DNA from: DAOMFB01 sp963801475
Lineage (GTDB): Bacteria > Acidobacteriota > Thermoanaerobaculia > UBA5066
Length of the DNA: 64,000 nucleotides
Direction of reading: 5' to 3'
Assembly (NCBI GenBank): GCA_963801475.1
Contig: CAWDEX010000002.1
Coordinates: 868,001-932,000 of the forward strand
Every line of letters starts with the position of its first letter. Position 1 is the stretch's first letter. The notes beneath the pieces were generated by a model. The model saw nothing but the letters and a program-made list of their open reading frames with translations. It did no database searches and had not been told where the DNA came from. A program made the translations under genes and the position numbers. Shown here one piece after another: positions 43,695 to 52,035 of the stretch.

Positions 43695-43708
43695 ATGACG
43701 CCCGTCAT
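43695..43708. promoter_or_regulatory. 14-bp near-palindrome ATGACGCCCGTCAT, second candidate CRP/FNR-family site
   Basis: It differs from the site at 42836 by one base in the 4-nt centre. It lies 52 nt before the ric start, and a TATCGT -10-like hexamer (minus strand, 43672-43667) is centred about 31 nt downstream, the class II geometry. Flanks are also alike in the two sites (CCTATGAC...GTCATGG). Confidence 0.55.
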
Positions 43709-43921
43709 GGGCAACGGTCTTTCGGACCTCGCCGGGGCGTCTCCGGCGGCCGGTTGATCCCCCTTTTCGTTTGAAGGAGAGTCCGCCGTCCCGCCGGAGT
43801 GAGCAGATGAAGAAGCTGACCAGAGTGGGCGGCTTCATCTTCTCGGAAAGTTCGGGGATGATTGGGCGGGCCGCTTGCCCCGGCCCAAGAACAACTCGCA
43901 TCCCCGAAGGAGATACCCGAC

Positions 43922-44698
43922 ATGCGCGGACGCCCCCCGATTCTGCTGATCTGCCTGACTGTCGCCATCCTCGGCGCCGGCTGCGACTCCGAGCCGAAGC
44001 TCAAGGTCGAGGTCGCGAAGACCCCGACCGTCGTCTCCCAGCCCGCGCAGGGCGCGCCCGGGGCGGCTCAGGTGCCCGAGGCCGCCTCACACCCGCCCGC
44101 CGTCGCCTCCGGCGAGCGGCCGGCGCCACCGATTCCGCCCGGCGCGCAGCTGCCCGCCGGCCATCCGCCCCTGACTGCTTCCGAGGGGGGCCCGGCGGCC
44201 GGCGGCATACGGATGCCGATCGTCGCCCCGGGAGGGGAGGGCGCGAATGCGGTCGCCTGGACGGTGCCCGCGGGCTGGAAGGTGGAGCCTCCGGCCAATC
44301 CGACCCGCCGCGCCCAGTACCGCGTGCCGGGGCGGGCCGGCGACGGCGAGTGCCTCGTCTTCTACTTCGGCCCGGGACAGGGGGGCGATCCGGCCTCCAA
44401 CGCCGAGCGGTGGGCCGCCCAGTTCGAGCCGGATGGCGTCAAGGCGGCGGGGAAGAAGACCCGGACCCTGACGGCCGGGGGGATGAAGGTCCTCTTCATC
44501 GAGACGGCCGGGACCTATCTCGCGGGAAGCCTGATGGGGGGGCCGGTGGAGAGAAAGCCCGGCTGGGCCCTCCTCGGCGCCGTCGTGGAGGGGCCGGACG
44601 CGAACTGGTACTTCAAGTTCACCGGCCCGAAGGCGACCGTCGACGCGCAGCGCGCCGCCTTCGACGGCCTCCTCAAGTCGCTGAAACGGGGAGGGTGA
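43922..44698 (+). CDS. Lipoprotein of unknown function
   Basis: 258 residues from ATG 43922, chosen because AAGGAG lies 8 nt upstream and a lipoprotein signal follows (MRGRPPILLICLTVAILGAGC, lipobox LGAGC). A long Pro/Ala-rich low-complexity linker (to about residue 95) leads to a globular domain of about 150 residues with AWTVPAGWKVEPPANPTRRAQYRV, ECLVFYFGPGQGG and NWYFKFTGPKATVDAQRAAF. I recognise the overall style of an exported 'PAGW' domain, also seen in the serine hydrolase at 4724, but not a function. Its 3' end overlaps the ResB-CcsA gene by 26 nt in convergent orientation. Confidence 0.8.
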   Translation: MRGRPPILLICLTVAILGAGCDSEPKLKVEVAKTPTVVSQPAQGAPGAAQVPEAASHPPAVASGERPAPPIPPGAQLPAGHPPLTASEGGPAAGGIRMPIVAPGGEGANAVAWTVPAGWKVEPPANPTRRAQYRVPGRAGDGECLVFYFGPGQGGDPASNAERWAAQFEPDGVKAAGKKTRTLTAGGMKVLFIETAGTYLAGSLMGGPVERKPGWALLGAVVEGPDANWYFKFTGPKATVDAQRAAFDGLLKSLKRGG

Positions 44699-47009
44699 GG
44701 GCCGTCCGCCGCCGGTGGGCGACCCAGCCGGCGGCGAGGAAGGCGATCTCGACGACGGCGATGGCCGAGAAGACCGTCACGATGTTCGAGCTTCCGAACC
44801 CGTACGAGTGAAGACCGGAGGCGAGGACGAAGTTGACCCCGAGGTAGGTCATCAGGATCGTCCAGAAGGCGGCGATGGAGGCGGCCGCGACGCCGAAGTT
44901 CCGGATCTGCTCGTCCATCCGCGCGTGCAGGATGGCCATGTACGCGAGGAAGGCGACGAGCGACCAGACCTCCTTCGGGTCCCAGCCCCAGTAGCGACCC
45001 CACGACGACGCGGCCCAGATGGAGCCGGTCAGAATGCCGGCGATGAGCAGGATCGAGCCGACGTGGAGGTACCAGTAGAGCAGCTCGCTCCACCGCGCCG
45101 CGAGGTCGCGCCGCGCCGGGGCGAAGATCTCGATGCCGATGACGAGGTGGGCGAGTCCCGTTGCCATCGCGTAGACGGAGTAGCTGACGACGACGATCGG
45201 CACGTGGATGGCGAGCCACGGGGTCCCCGCGAGGACGGGCGCGATAGGGTGGATGAAGGGGTCGATCGGGAGGAGGTCGGCGAGCATCATCGCCACCGCC
45301 CCGAGGCCGGCCGCGTTGGCGACGAGGAGCCGCTGCTTCAGCGCGAGGGCGACGAGGCCGAAGAGACCTACCCCCCAGCCGAGGAAGAGCATCGACTCGT
45401 ACATGTCGGCGGCGGGGATCCGGCCGGCGATCTGCCAGCGCGTCGCGAGCCCCCAGGTCATGGCGCCGAATCCGGCGACGAGAAGGACCGAGCCGGCCAG
45501 TCGGAGCCGGAACCGGTCCGCCGCCACGGACAGACCGGCGGCGATCGCGGCGGGGAGGAGAAGAAGCCACGAGAGGCGCGTCGGCCGGACCTTGTTGTAC
45601 GTGATCTCGCGCGCCATCGCGGCCGCGGAGGGGTAGTGGGCCGGAGGGCTGGAGTCGCGAATCCGATCGGGGAGGGCTGCGAGGTCGGCGGCCGAAGGGA
45701 CACGCGGGACGGCCTGCCACGCCCCCTTCGGGTCAACGGCGGGGAGGGGGTGGATGGCGACCCCCTTGAAGTACTCGAACATGACGGTCAACCGCTCTTC
45801 GAGCTTGAGAAGGTCTTTCTCGACGGGGGAGAGCTTCGCCTCCTGCTGCTCCCGTGCGTGGGCCGCCTCGACGGCCGGGTAGAGCGTCTTGGACGAGAGG
45901 ATCTCGGCCAGGCTCGCGTACCGAGTTCCCGCCGGCAGGCCGACGACCTCGGCGACCGCGGCCCCGCCCACCTTCACGATCGGGGCGTGCTGCCAGCCGT
46001 CCGGGTCGAACCCCCAGCCGGCCACCATGGCGACCGCGTCCATCTGGCTCCACGAGGAGCGTCCCGTCACCGTACGGACGGCTTCCCGCGCCTGCGTGTC
46101 AAAAGGCATGGTCCGGCCGTCGTGCTGGACGGGGAGCGAGCGGAGCTTCTCCACGGTCGGCGCGTCGGGGACCTGCACGGCCGGTGCCGGCAGGGCCGAC
46201 GCGAGGATTGCGAGAAGGAGAGTCAGCGTGGGAAGGCTCGGCCCGGACGGCGCCGGAAAAGGCGCGGGGGCCTGCGCGTGCGACTGCGCCTGCGGCTTCG
46301 CCGCAGCCTGCCGGAACTGGACGATCCGTGTGGCGAAGACGACGATCATCCCGGCGACGAGGAGGACGTAACCGGCGAAGACGACCGGTTGGCCGGGATC
46401 GCGGGAGACGGAGAGGATCGTCATCTTCTGCCCCTGCTCCATCTGGTAGCTGCTCTGGAAGAAGCTGAAGCCGCCGTAGTCGAGCGGTCTGTTCATCTCG
46501 ATGACCGCGGGCTGCGGGGCGCCGCGCGCCGCATCGAGCACCTGGACACGGCTCCGGAACATCGCCGGCCGGCGGGTGCCGGGGTAGGTGTCCAGCTCGA
46601 AGGCGTCGAGCCGGATGGCGAAGGGGAGCTGGAACTGCGACGGCGCGCCCGAGCCCGGACGCGTCTCGACGACGTTCGACTGCTGCCCTTCCCAGAGACC
46701 GATCCGCCCCTCCGTCTTGAGGAGGAGGGTCATGAGCGAGCCGAGGAGGATCAGGAGCATCGAGAGGTGGGTGATCGCGAAACCGATCCGCCACCGGTTT
46801 TGCGGCCAGCGCTCGATCAGGGCGCAGACGAGGTTGACCGCGAAGAGCGCCTGCAGCGCGTAGAACCAGCTTGCGTAGTAGACGGCCCGCGCCGCCTCGG
46901 TGCCGCGCAGGGACTCGAGGATCGTGCCCGCGGAGAGCACGACCCCGAGCAGGAGCACGAGGACGACGGTCAGCTTGAGGGAGGCGAGGTTCGAGATCAG
47001 CTTTCGCAT
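44673..47009 (-). CDS. System II cytochrome c biogenesis fusion, ResB-CcsA
   Basis: 778 residues. It transports and attaches heme to apocytochromes in system II maturation. The N-terminal part (about 1-235) is ResB/CcsB: LKLTVVLVLLLGVVLSAGTILES, a helix pair near 60-100, a periplasmic domain with PFAIRLDAFELDTYPG and a fourth helix near 215. A central soluble region (about 260-460) follows, then CcsA with about eight helices and the heme-binding WWD-type segment WGRYWGWDPKEVWSL near residue 678. Fused forms occur in Epsilonproteobacteria, Bacteroidetes and Acidobacteriota. ATG 47009 has a GGAGAC just upstream. The c-type cytochromes at 23426 and 24198 are obvious clients. The 3' end overlaps the lipoprotein gene. 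Confidence 0.92.
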   Translation of the reverse strand: MRKLISNLASLKLTVVLVLLLGVVLSAGTILESLRGTEAARAVYYASWFYALQALFAVNLVCALIERWPQNRWRIGFAITHLSMLLILLGSLMTLLLKTEGRIGLWEGQQSNVVETRPGSGAPSQFQLPFAIRLDAFELDTYPGTRRPAMFRSRVQVLDAARGAPQPAVIEMNRPLDYGGFSFFQSSYQMEQGQKMTILSVSRDPGQPVVFAGYVLLVAGMIVVFATRIVQFRQAAAKPQAQSHAQAPAPFPAPSGPSLPTLTLLLAILASALPAPAVQVPDAPTVEKLRSLPVQHDGRTMPFDTQAREAVRTVTGRSSWSQMDAVAMVAGWGFDPDGWQHAPIVKVGGAAVAEVVGLPAGTRYASLAEILSSKTLYPAVEAAHAREQQEAKLSPVEKDLLKLEERLTVMFEYFKGVAIHPLPAVDPKGAWQAVPRVPSAADLAALPDRIRDSSPPAHYPSAAAMAREITYNKVRPTRLSWLLLLPAAIAAGLSVAADRFRLRLAGSVLLVAGFGAMTWGLATRWQIAGRIPAADMYESMLFLGWGVGLFGLVALALKQRLLVANAAGLGAVAMMLADLLPIDPFIHPIAPVLAGTPWLAIHVPIVVVSYSVYAMATGLAHLVIGIEIFAPARRDLAARWSELLYWYLHVGSILLIAGILTGSIWAASSWGRYWGWDPKEVWSLVAFLAYMAILHARMDEQIRNFGVAAASIAAFWTILMTYLGVNFVLASGLHSYGFGSSNIVTVFSAIAVVEIAFLAAGWVAHRRRTALTLPVSAT

Positions 47010-47128
47010 GAAGTCTCCGGGACCGGGCGAGGAGTCACCGCGGGCAAATGGCGGCGCCGCGGGAGGTTACTTCAGACGCCGGAAGTTGTCGTCCCTTCCG
47101 AAACGTGGAATCGGTCTCAAAGGAGAAG

Positions 47129-47221
47129 ATGGCCGAACGTCCCGAGGACCCGCCGGGCAAAGAGTCCGCCCGCGAGAGCCTCGACTGGCTCGACAGGTAG
47201 CTGGGGCCGGTGAAGAGATAG
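47129..47221 (+). pseudogene. Relic of a kinase-SUMF-hydrolase fusion gene: joined first and last codons
   Basis: ATG 47129 (AGGAG upstream) opens MAERPEDPPGKESA, like the first residues of the fusion at 26522 (MAERVGD). It runs straight into RESLDWLDR, then a TAG, then LGPVKR and a second TAG. The fusion at 26522 ends in RESLDWLDKYLGPVKR. So this is what remains of a paralog after an internal deletion of almost 3 kb, plus a nonsense change. The upstream TGGAATCGGTCTCAA (47106-47120) matches the fusion promoter TAGAATCCGTCTCAA with two differences. It probably encodes nothing functional, though a 23-residue peptide could still be made. Confidence 0.7.
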
Positions 47222-47245
47222 ACCGGGCGGAAAGCCGGCCGAGAA

Positions 47246-47251
47246 TAGAAT
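47246..47251 (+). promoter_or_regulatory. -10 element TAGAAT of the kinase gene at 47268
   Basis: TAGAAT ends 16 nt before the ATG, giving a leader of about 9 nt and no Shine-Dalgarno sequence. It matches the -10 elements of the other kinase genes. Confidence 0.45.
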
Positions 47252-47267
47252 CTGTTCAGCAGTCGCA

Positions 47268-49646
47268 ATGAGCCTTGCGCCGGGGACCCGACTCGGCCCT
47301 TATGAGGTCGTCGCCCCGCTCGGCGCGGGGGGAATGGGCGAGGTCTGGCGGGCGCGGGATTCACGGCTCGAACGCGAGGTCGCCCTGAAGGTGATCCACC
47401 CGCAGCTCGCGACGGATGCCGACCGCCTTGCGCGCTTCGAGCAGGAGGCGAAAGCGGCCGCCCGGCTCGATCATCCGAACATCCTCGTCGTCCACGACGT
47501 CGGGACGCACGAGGGGAGCCCCTACATCGTCTCGGAGCTTCTGGAAGGGGAATCGCTCCGGGAGCTGCTCGGGTCTCCGCTCCCGCCGAGAAAAGCCGTC
47601 GACTTCGCGCTTCAAGTCGCCCACGGCCTTTCGGCCGCTCACGAGAAAGGGATCGTCCACCGGGACCTGAAGCCGGAGAACGTCTTCGTCCGGAAGGACG
47701 GGCGGATCAAAATCCTCGACTTCGGCGTCGCGAAGCTGACGCAGCCGTCCTCCGGCGCCGTGGGCACCGACATCAGCACGATAGAGATGACGGAGCCGGG
47801 AACGGTCATGGGGACGGTCGGTTACATGTCGCCCGAGCAGGTGCAGGGGAGGCCGCTCGACGCGCGGAGCGACATCTTCTCGCTCGGCGTCGTCCTCTAC
47901 GAGATGCTCTCGGGCAAGAGGCCCTTCCACCGGGGGACGGCCCCCGAGACCTTGACGGCGATCCTGCGGGAGGAGCCCCCCGACCTCGCCGAGGCGAACC
48001 GGAACATCCCGCCGGAGCTGGAGCGGATCGTCCGGCACTGCCTCGAAAAGGAGCCGGACCGGCGCTTCCATTCGGCGTCCGACGTGGTCTTCGGTCTCGA
48101 GACGCTCCGCGGAGCCACGGCGGAACAGTCGGTCGCCCCGATGTCGGCGGCCGGAATCTTCCTTCACCGGCACCGCGCGGGCGTCGCGGCCGTGGCGCTG
48201 CTTGCGGTGGTTGCCGTCGCCGCCGGCTGGTGGTGGTGGACAAGGGGCGGGCCGGCCGGCGGCCTGAAACGTCTGGCCGTCCTCCCCTTCGAGAACCTCT
48301 CCGGCGATCCCGGGCAGGAGTACCTGAGCGACGGGTTGACGCAGGAGATGATCGCGCAGCTCGGGCGGCTGCACCCGGCGAGCCTCAGCGTCATCGCCCG
48401 GACGTCGGTCATGCAGTACAAGAAGACGACCAAGCCGATCGACCAGATCGGGCGCGAGCTGGGCGTCGACTACGTGCTGGAGGGGAGCGCGCGCCACGAG
48501 GCGGGCCGGGTCCGGATCACGGCCGAGCTGATCCAGGTCCGGAATCAGGCACAGCTCTGGGCCGACAGCTTTGAGCGGGATCTGTCCGGCATCCTGGCGT
48601 TGCAGAACGACGTGTCCCAGAAGGTCGCCCGGGCGCTGGCGCTCAAGCTCCTTCCGGCCGAGCGGGCCCGGCTCGCGACGGCCCGCCCTGTAAATCCGGA
48701 AGCCTACGAAGCGTGTCTCAAGGGTTGGCACCAATGGCACAAGCTCACGCCGGGCGATCTCGAGGCTGCCCAGCGTTACTTCGAGCTGGCGATCGCGAAG
48801 GATCCGGATTACGCCCTCGGTTACACGGGGATCGCCCTGGTCTGGCTCGGCCGCTCGCAACTGGGGTTGATCTCACCCGGCGAGGCCGCGCTCAAAGGGA
48901 AACCGGCCCTCATGAAGGCCATGGAGCTGGATGACACGGTCGCAGAGACCCATTTCACGCTCGCGGGCTTTCGGACTTGGAGCGAATGGGATTGGGCGGG
49001 CGCGGAGCCGGAGTTCAGGCGCGCGATCGAACTTAACCCCAGCTTTCCCGACGCGCCGGCCTACTACTCGCATTTCCTGATGACCCTGGGTCGGCCAGAC
49101 GAGGCCCTGCCGTACGCAAGGCGAGCCCTCGAGCTGGACCCGCTCAACCCGCTCATTCACGGCCTTTACGGCGTGGACCTCGTCTACGTTCGCAGGTACG
49201 ACGACGCGATCGCGCAGGCCCGCACCGCGCTGAAGACGGCGCCGGACGACCCGATCAATCAAGGGGTTCTCTGGTGGGCCTTCAGCGCAAAGGGGATGCA
49301 CAAAGAGGCCTTCGCCGCGGCGAAAGTCTTCCTGAAGCTCTACGACGACCGTGACCTGGACGACGCGCTCGAACGCGGCTACAGCGAGGCGGGCTATCGG
49401 GGAGCGATGAAACGTGCCGCCGAGGCGTTGATCGTCCACTTTCATAAGAGCTATGCCAACCCCACGGACATCGCATGCCTCTTTCTCGAGGCCGGTGAAA
49501 AGGAAAAGGCTCTCGACTGGCTTGAGAAGGGCTACGAGGTGCGCGATCAGAGCCTGCCTTACGTCGGACTTCCGATCTACGACAGCGTGCGCGGCGACCC
49601 GCGCTTCACCGCCCTTCTTCGGAAGATGAACCTTCCGCCGAGCTGA
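47268..49646 (+). CDS. Receptor Ser/Thr protein kinase, TolB-like and TPR sensor
   Basis: 792 residues. Kinase domain with GAGGMGEVWRA, VALKVI, HRDLKPENVF near 131, DFGVAKL near 150 and GYMSPEQ near 185. The membrane helix is at about residues 305-325. A TolB-like domain (RLAVLPFENLSGDPGQEYLSDGL, ASLSVIARTSVMQYKKTTK, GVDYVLEGSARHEAGRVRI) and TPR repeats follow. Its kinase lobe is nearly identical to that of 37164, while the sensor part after the TolB-like domain is quite different, pointing to duplication followed by sensor divergence. There is no ribosome site; the leader appears to be very short. The next kinase gene starts 8 nt after the stop. Confidence 0.92.
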   Translation: MSLAPGTRLGPYEVVAPLGAGGMGEVWRARDSRLEREVALKVIHPQLATDADRLARFEQEAKAAARLDHPNILVVHDVGTHEGSPYIVSELLEGESLRELLGSPLPPRKAVDFALQVAHGLSAAHEKGIVHRDLKPENVFVRKDGRIKILDFGVAKLTQPSSGAVGTDISTIEMTEPGTVMGTVGYMSPEQVQGRPLDARSDIFSLGVVLYEMLSGKRPFHRGTAPETLTAILREEPPDLAEANRNIPPELERIVRHCLEKEPDRRFHSASDVVFGLETLRGATAEQSVAPMSAAGIFLHRHRAGVAAVALLAVVAVAAGWWWWTRGGPAGGLKRLAVLPFENLSGDPGQEYLSDGLTQEMIAQLGRLHPASLSVIARTSVMQYKKTTKPIDQIGRELGVDYVLEGSARHEAGRVRITAELIQVRNQAQLWADSFERDLSGILALQNDVSQKVARALALKLLPAERARLATARPVNPEAYEACLKGWHQWHKLTPGDLEAAQRYFELAIAKDPDYALGYTGIALVWLGRSQLGLISPGEAALKGKPALMKAMELDDTVAETHFTLAGFRTWSEWDWAGAEPEFRRAIELNPSFPDAPAYYSHFLMTLGRPDEALPYARRALELDPLNPLIHGLYGVDLVYVRRYDDAIAQARTALKTAPDDPINQGVLWWAFSAKGMHKEAFAAAKVFLKLYDDRDLDDALERGYSEAGYRGAMKRAAEALIVHFHKSYANPTDIACLFLEAGEKEKALDWLEKGYEVRDQSLPYVGLPIYDSVRGDPRFTALLRKMNLPPS

Positions 49647-49654
49647 CGGTGCCC

Positions 49655-52030
49655 ATGAGCCTCTTCGCCGGCACAAAGATCGGCCCGTACGACATCCTGG
49701 CCCCGCTCGGCGCGGGGGGAATGGGCGAGGTCTGGCGGGCCCGGGACACGCGGCTCGATCGCGAGGTGGCACTCAAGGTACTTCCCGCCGCCGCATTGAC
49801 TGACCAGACGGCCCGGGCGCGGCTGCTTAGGGAGGCCCGACTTGCCTCGAAGCTGAACCACCCGAACATCTGCACGATCCACGAGGTCGGCGAAGCGGAC
49901 GGCCAGGTCTTCATCGCCATGGAGCTCGTCGAGGGGGAGACGCTGAGCGAGCGACTCTCGGCAGGCGTTCTTTCCTCCGATGAGGTTCTCCGGATTGGAC
50001 AGCAGTTGGCCGATGGCTTGGCCCACGCCCATGAGCACGGCGTCATCCACCGGGATCTCAAGAGCGCAAACATCGTCATCACGCCGGAAGGGCGCGTGAA
50101 GGTCCTCGACTTCGGCCTGGCCAGGCGTCTCACCGCGAGCGACCTGACCGAAGCCTCGACGGTGACGGTCGCTGGGACGGTGACGGGCACGCTGGCCTAC
50201 ATGGCTCCCGAGCTGCTCCTGGGGCGGCAAGGTGACGACCGGAGCGACCTCTGGGCGCTGGGGGTCGTTCTCTACGAAATGGCGACCGGCCTGCGCCCGT
50301 TTCAGGAGAGGCTCTCAACCGCCCTGATCGACGAGATCATTCACAGGGAGCCTCTGCCGCCGGGAAGGATTCGCCGTGGTCTTTCTCCGCGGATCGAAGG
50401 GATCATCCTCAAATGCCTCGAAAAGGAGCCCGGGAGCCGTTACGCCTCGGCCCGCAAGCTTCTGGAGGATCTGGGTAGCGGCGGAGAGCCGGATACGGTC
50501 GGCACACCGCCCCGAAGGCGAACCTCCCGACGGGCCTTGGTGACCGGGGTGCTCGCCGGCCTGGCCCTCGTCGGCATCGTCGCCGGTGGCTATCTGGCGT
50601 GGAGGCACCGCGCGTCGCCGTCGAGGCCGCCCGAGGGGCGGATCATGGTGGCGGTCCTCCCGGTCGAGAACCTGAGCAAAGACCCCGACCAGGAGTACTT
50701 CAGTGACGGCCTCACCGAGGAGCTGATCGCGCAGCTTGGCGGGCTCAAGCCGGCGCGTCTCGGCGTCATCGCGCGCACGTCGGCGATGCGCTACAAGAAG
50801 ACCCAGAAGCCGATCGACGAGATCGGCCGCGAGCTGGGGGTCGGCTACGTCCTCGAGAGCAGCGTCCGGAAGGAGGCGGGACGGGTCCGGATCACCGTTC
50901 AGTTGATTGAGGTTCGCGACCAGACCCATCTCTGGGCCGAGAGCTACGAGCGCGATCTCGCGGACGTCTTCGCGATCCAGAGCGAAGTCTCCGAGCGGGT
51001 GGCCCGCTCCCTCGCCATCGAGCTGCTTCCCTCCGAGCGCGCCCGCCTGGCGAGGGACCGTCCTGTGAATCCCGAGGCCCACGAGCTCAACCTGAAAGGA
51101 CGGCACCACTGGAACCTCCGGACGTCCAAGGACCTTCTGAAAGCGACGGAGTATTTCCGCGCGGCGACCGCCGCCGACCCGTCGTACGCCCTCGCGTGGG
51201 CCGGCCTCGCGGACACCTATGCCCTTTATCCCTTCTACCGCGTTCTCGAGCCGAAGGCGGCCTTCCCGCAAGCCCGGGCGGCCGTCGAGAAAGCCCTGTC
51301 GCTCGACGCCTCGCTAGTCGAGGCGGAGACGGCCCTCGCCTTCATTGTTCTCTACGGCGACTGGGACTGGGCGTCCGCCGAATCCCGCCTGAAGGGGATT
51401 CTCGAGCGCCGTCCCGACTACGCCATCGCGCGGCAGTGGTACGCGGAGTACCTCTCGGCCATGGGTCGGCACGACGAGGCGCTTCGGGAGATTCGCAAGG
51501 CCCGCGAGACCGATCCCCTCTCCCCGATCCTGAGGGTAATGGAGGGATACGTTCTTTATTACGCCCGCCGGTACGAGCAATCCCTCGAATCGCTCCGGGT
51601 CGCCGAGAAGCTCGAACCCGACTACCCGGTTCTTTACTCGCTCCTCGGGAAGACATATCGGGCGCTGGGACGCTACCCTGATGCCCTCGAGACGTACGCC
51701 CGCGCAGGCGCTCGCGAGGGCTCGGCCGACGAGTACGTCCAGGCGAGAGCCTTGACTCTCGCGGAATCGGGGAGAAAGGACGAGGCGAGGAAACTCCTCG
51801 CCACGGGGGCGGGCTCGGGCCGGAAGGATGCCGGGGCGGGGCTTTGGTCCCTCGCAATGCTGCACGCGGCATTCGGGGAGCGCGACGAGGCGCTCGCCGT
51901 CCTCGAGCGCGCCTGCGACCTGCGAGACGTCTATCTCCCGCGGCTGCGGGTCGAGCCCGCGCTCGACAGCCTCCGCCCCGACCCGCGCTTCCAGGAGCTC
52001 GTCCGGAAGATGAAGTTCCCGCCGGGCTGA
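49655..52030 (+). CDS. Receptor Ser/Thr protein kinase, TolB-like and TPR sensor
   Basis: 791 residues from ATG 49655; an in-frame GTG at 49649 adds two residues. I prefer the ATG because MSLFAGTKIGPYDIL aligns with the starts of its paralogs. Kinase motifs: GAGGMGEVWRA, VALKVLP, HRDLKSANIV near 132, DFGLARR near 152 and AYMAPELLLG. A membrane helix lies at about residues 297-315. The TolB-like domain (MVAVLPVENLSKDPDQEYFSDGL, ARLGVIARTSAMRYKKTQK) is close to that of 47268, and TPR repeats complete the protein. HRDLKS instead of HRDLKP puts its kinase lobe in a different subgroup from 47268. It is co-transcribed with 47268 (8 nt apart) and convergent with fumarase. Confidence 0.92.
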   Translation: MSLFAGTKIGPYDILAPLGAGGMGEVWRARDTRLDREVALKVLPAAALTDQTARARLLREARLASKLNHPNICTIHEVGEADGQVFIAMELVEGETLSERLSAGVLSSDEVLRIGQQLADGLAHAHEHGVIHRDLKSANIVITPEGRVKVLDFGLARRLTASDLTEASTVTVAGTVTGTLAYMAPELLLGRQGDDRSDLWALGVVLYEMATGLRPFQERLSTALIDEIIHREPLPPGRIRRGLSPRIEGIILKCLEKEPGSRYASARKLLEDLGSGGEPDTVGTPPRRRTSRRALVTGVLAGLALVGIVAGGYLAWRHRASPSRPPEGRIMVAVLPVENLSKDPDQEYFSDGLTEELIAQLGGLKPARLGVIARTSAMRYKKTQKPIDEIGRELGVGYVLESSVRKEAGRVRITVQLIEVRDQTHLWAESYERDLADVFAIQSEVSERVARSLAIELLPSERARLARDRPVNPEAHELNLKGRHHWNLRTSKDLLKATEYFRAATAADPSYALAWAGLADTYALYPFYRVLEPKAAFPQARAAVEKALSLDASLVEAETALAFIVLYGDWDWASAESRLKGILERRPDYAIARQWYAEYLSAMGRHDEALREIRKARETDPLSPILRVMEGYVLYYARRYEQSLESLRVAEKLEPDYPVLYSLLGKTYRALGRYPDALETYARAGAREGSADEYVQARALTLAESGRKDEARKLLATGAGSGRKDAGAGLWSLAMLHAAFGERDEALAVLERACDLRDVYLPRLRVEPALDSLRPDPRFQELVRKMKFPPG

Positions 52031-52035
52031 CCGGA

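Noticed and set aside
43771..44811. Long plus-strand frame overlapping the lipoprotein gene
   Set aside because: Arg/Gly-rich shadow; the lipoprotein frame has a lipobox, a ribosome site and normal composition.
44715..47213. 832-codon plus-strand frame opposite ResB-CcsA
   Set aside because: Acidic/Arg-rich shadow of a membrane-protein gene; the reverse strand encodes recognisable helices and the WWD motif.
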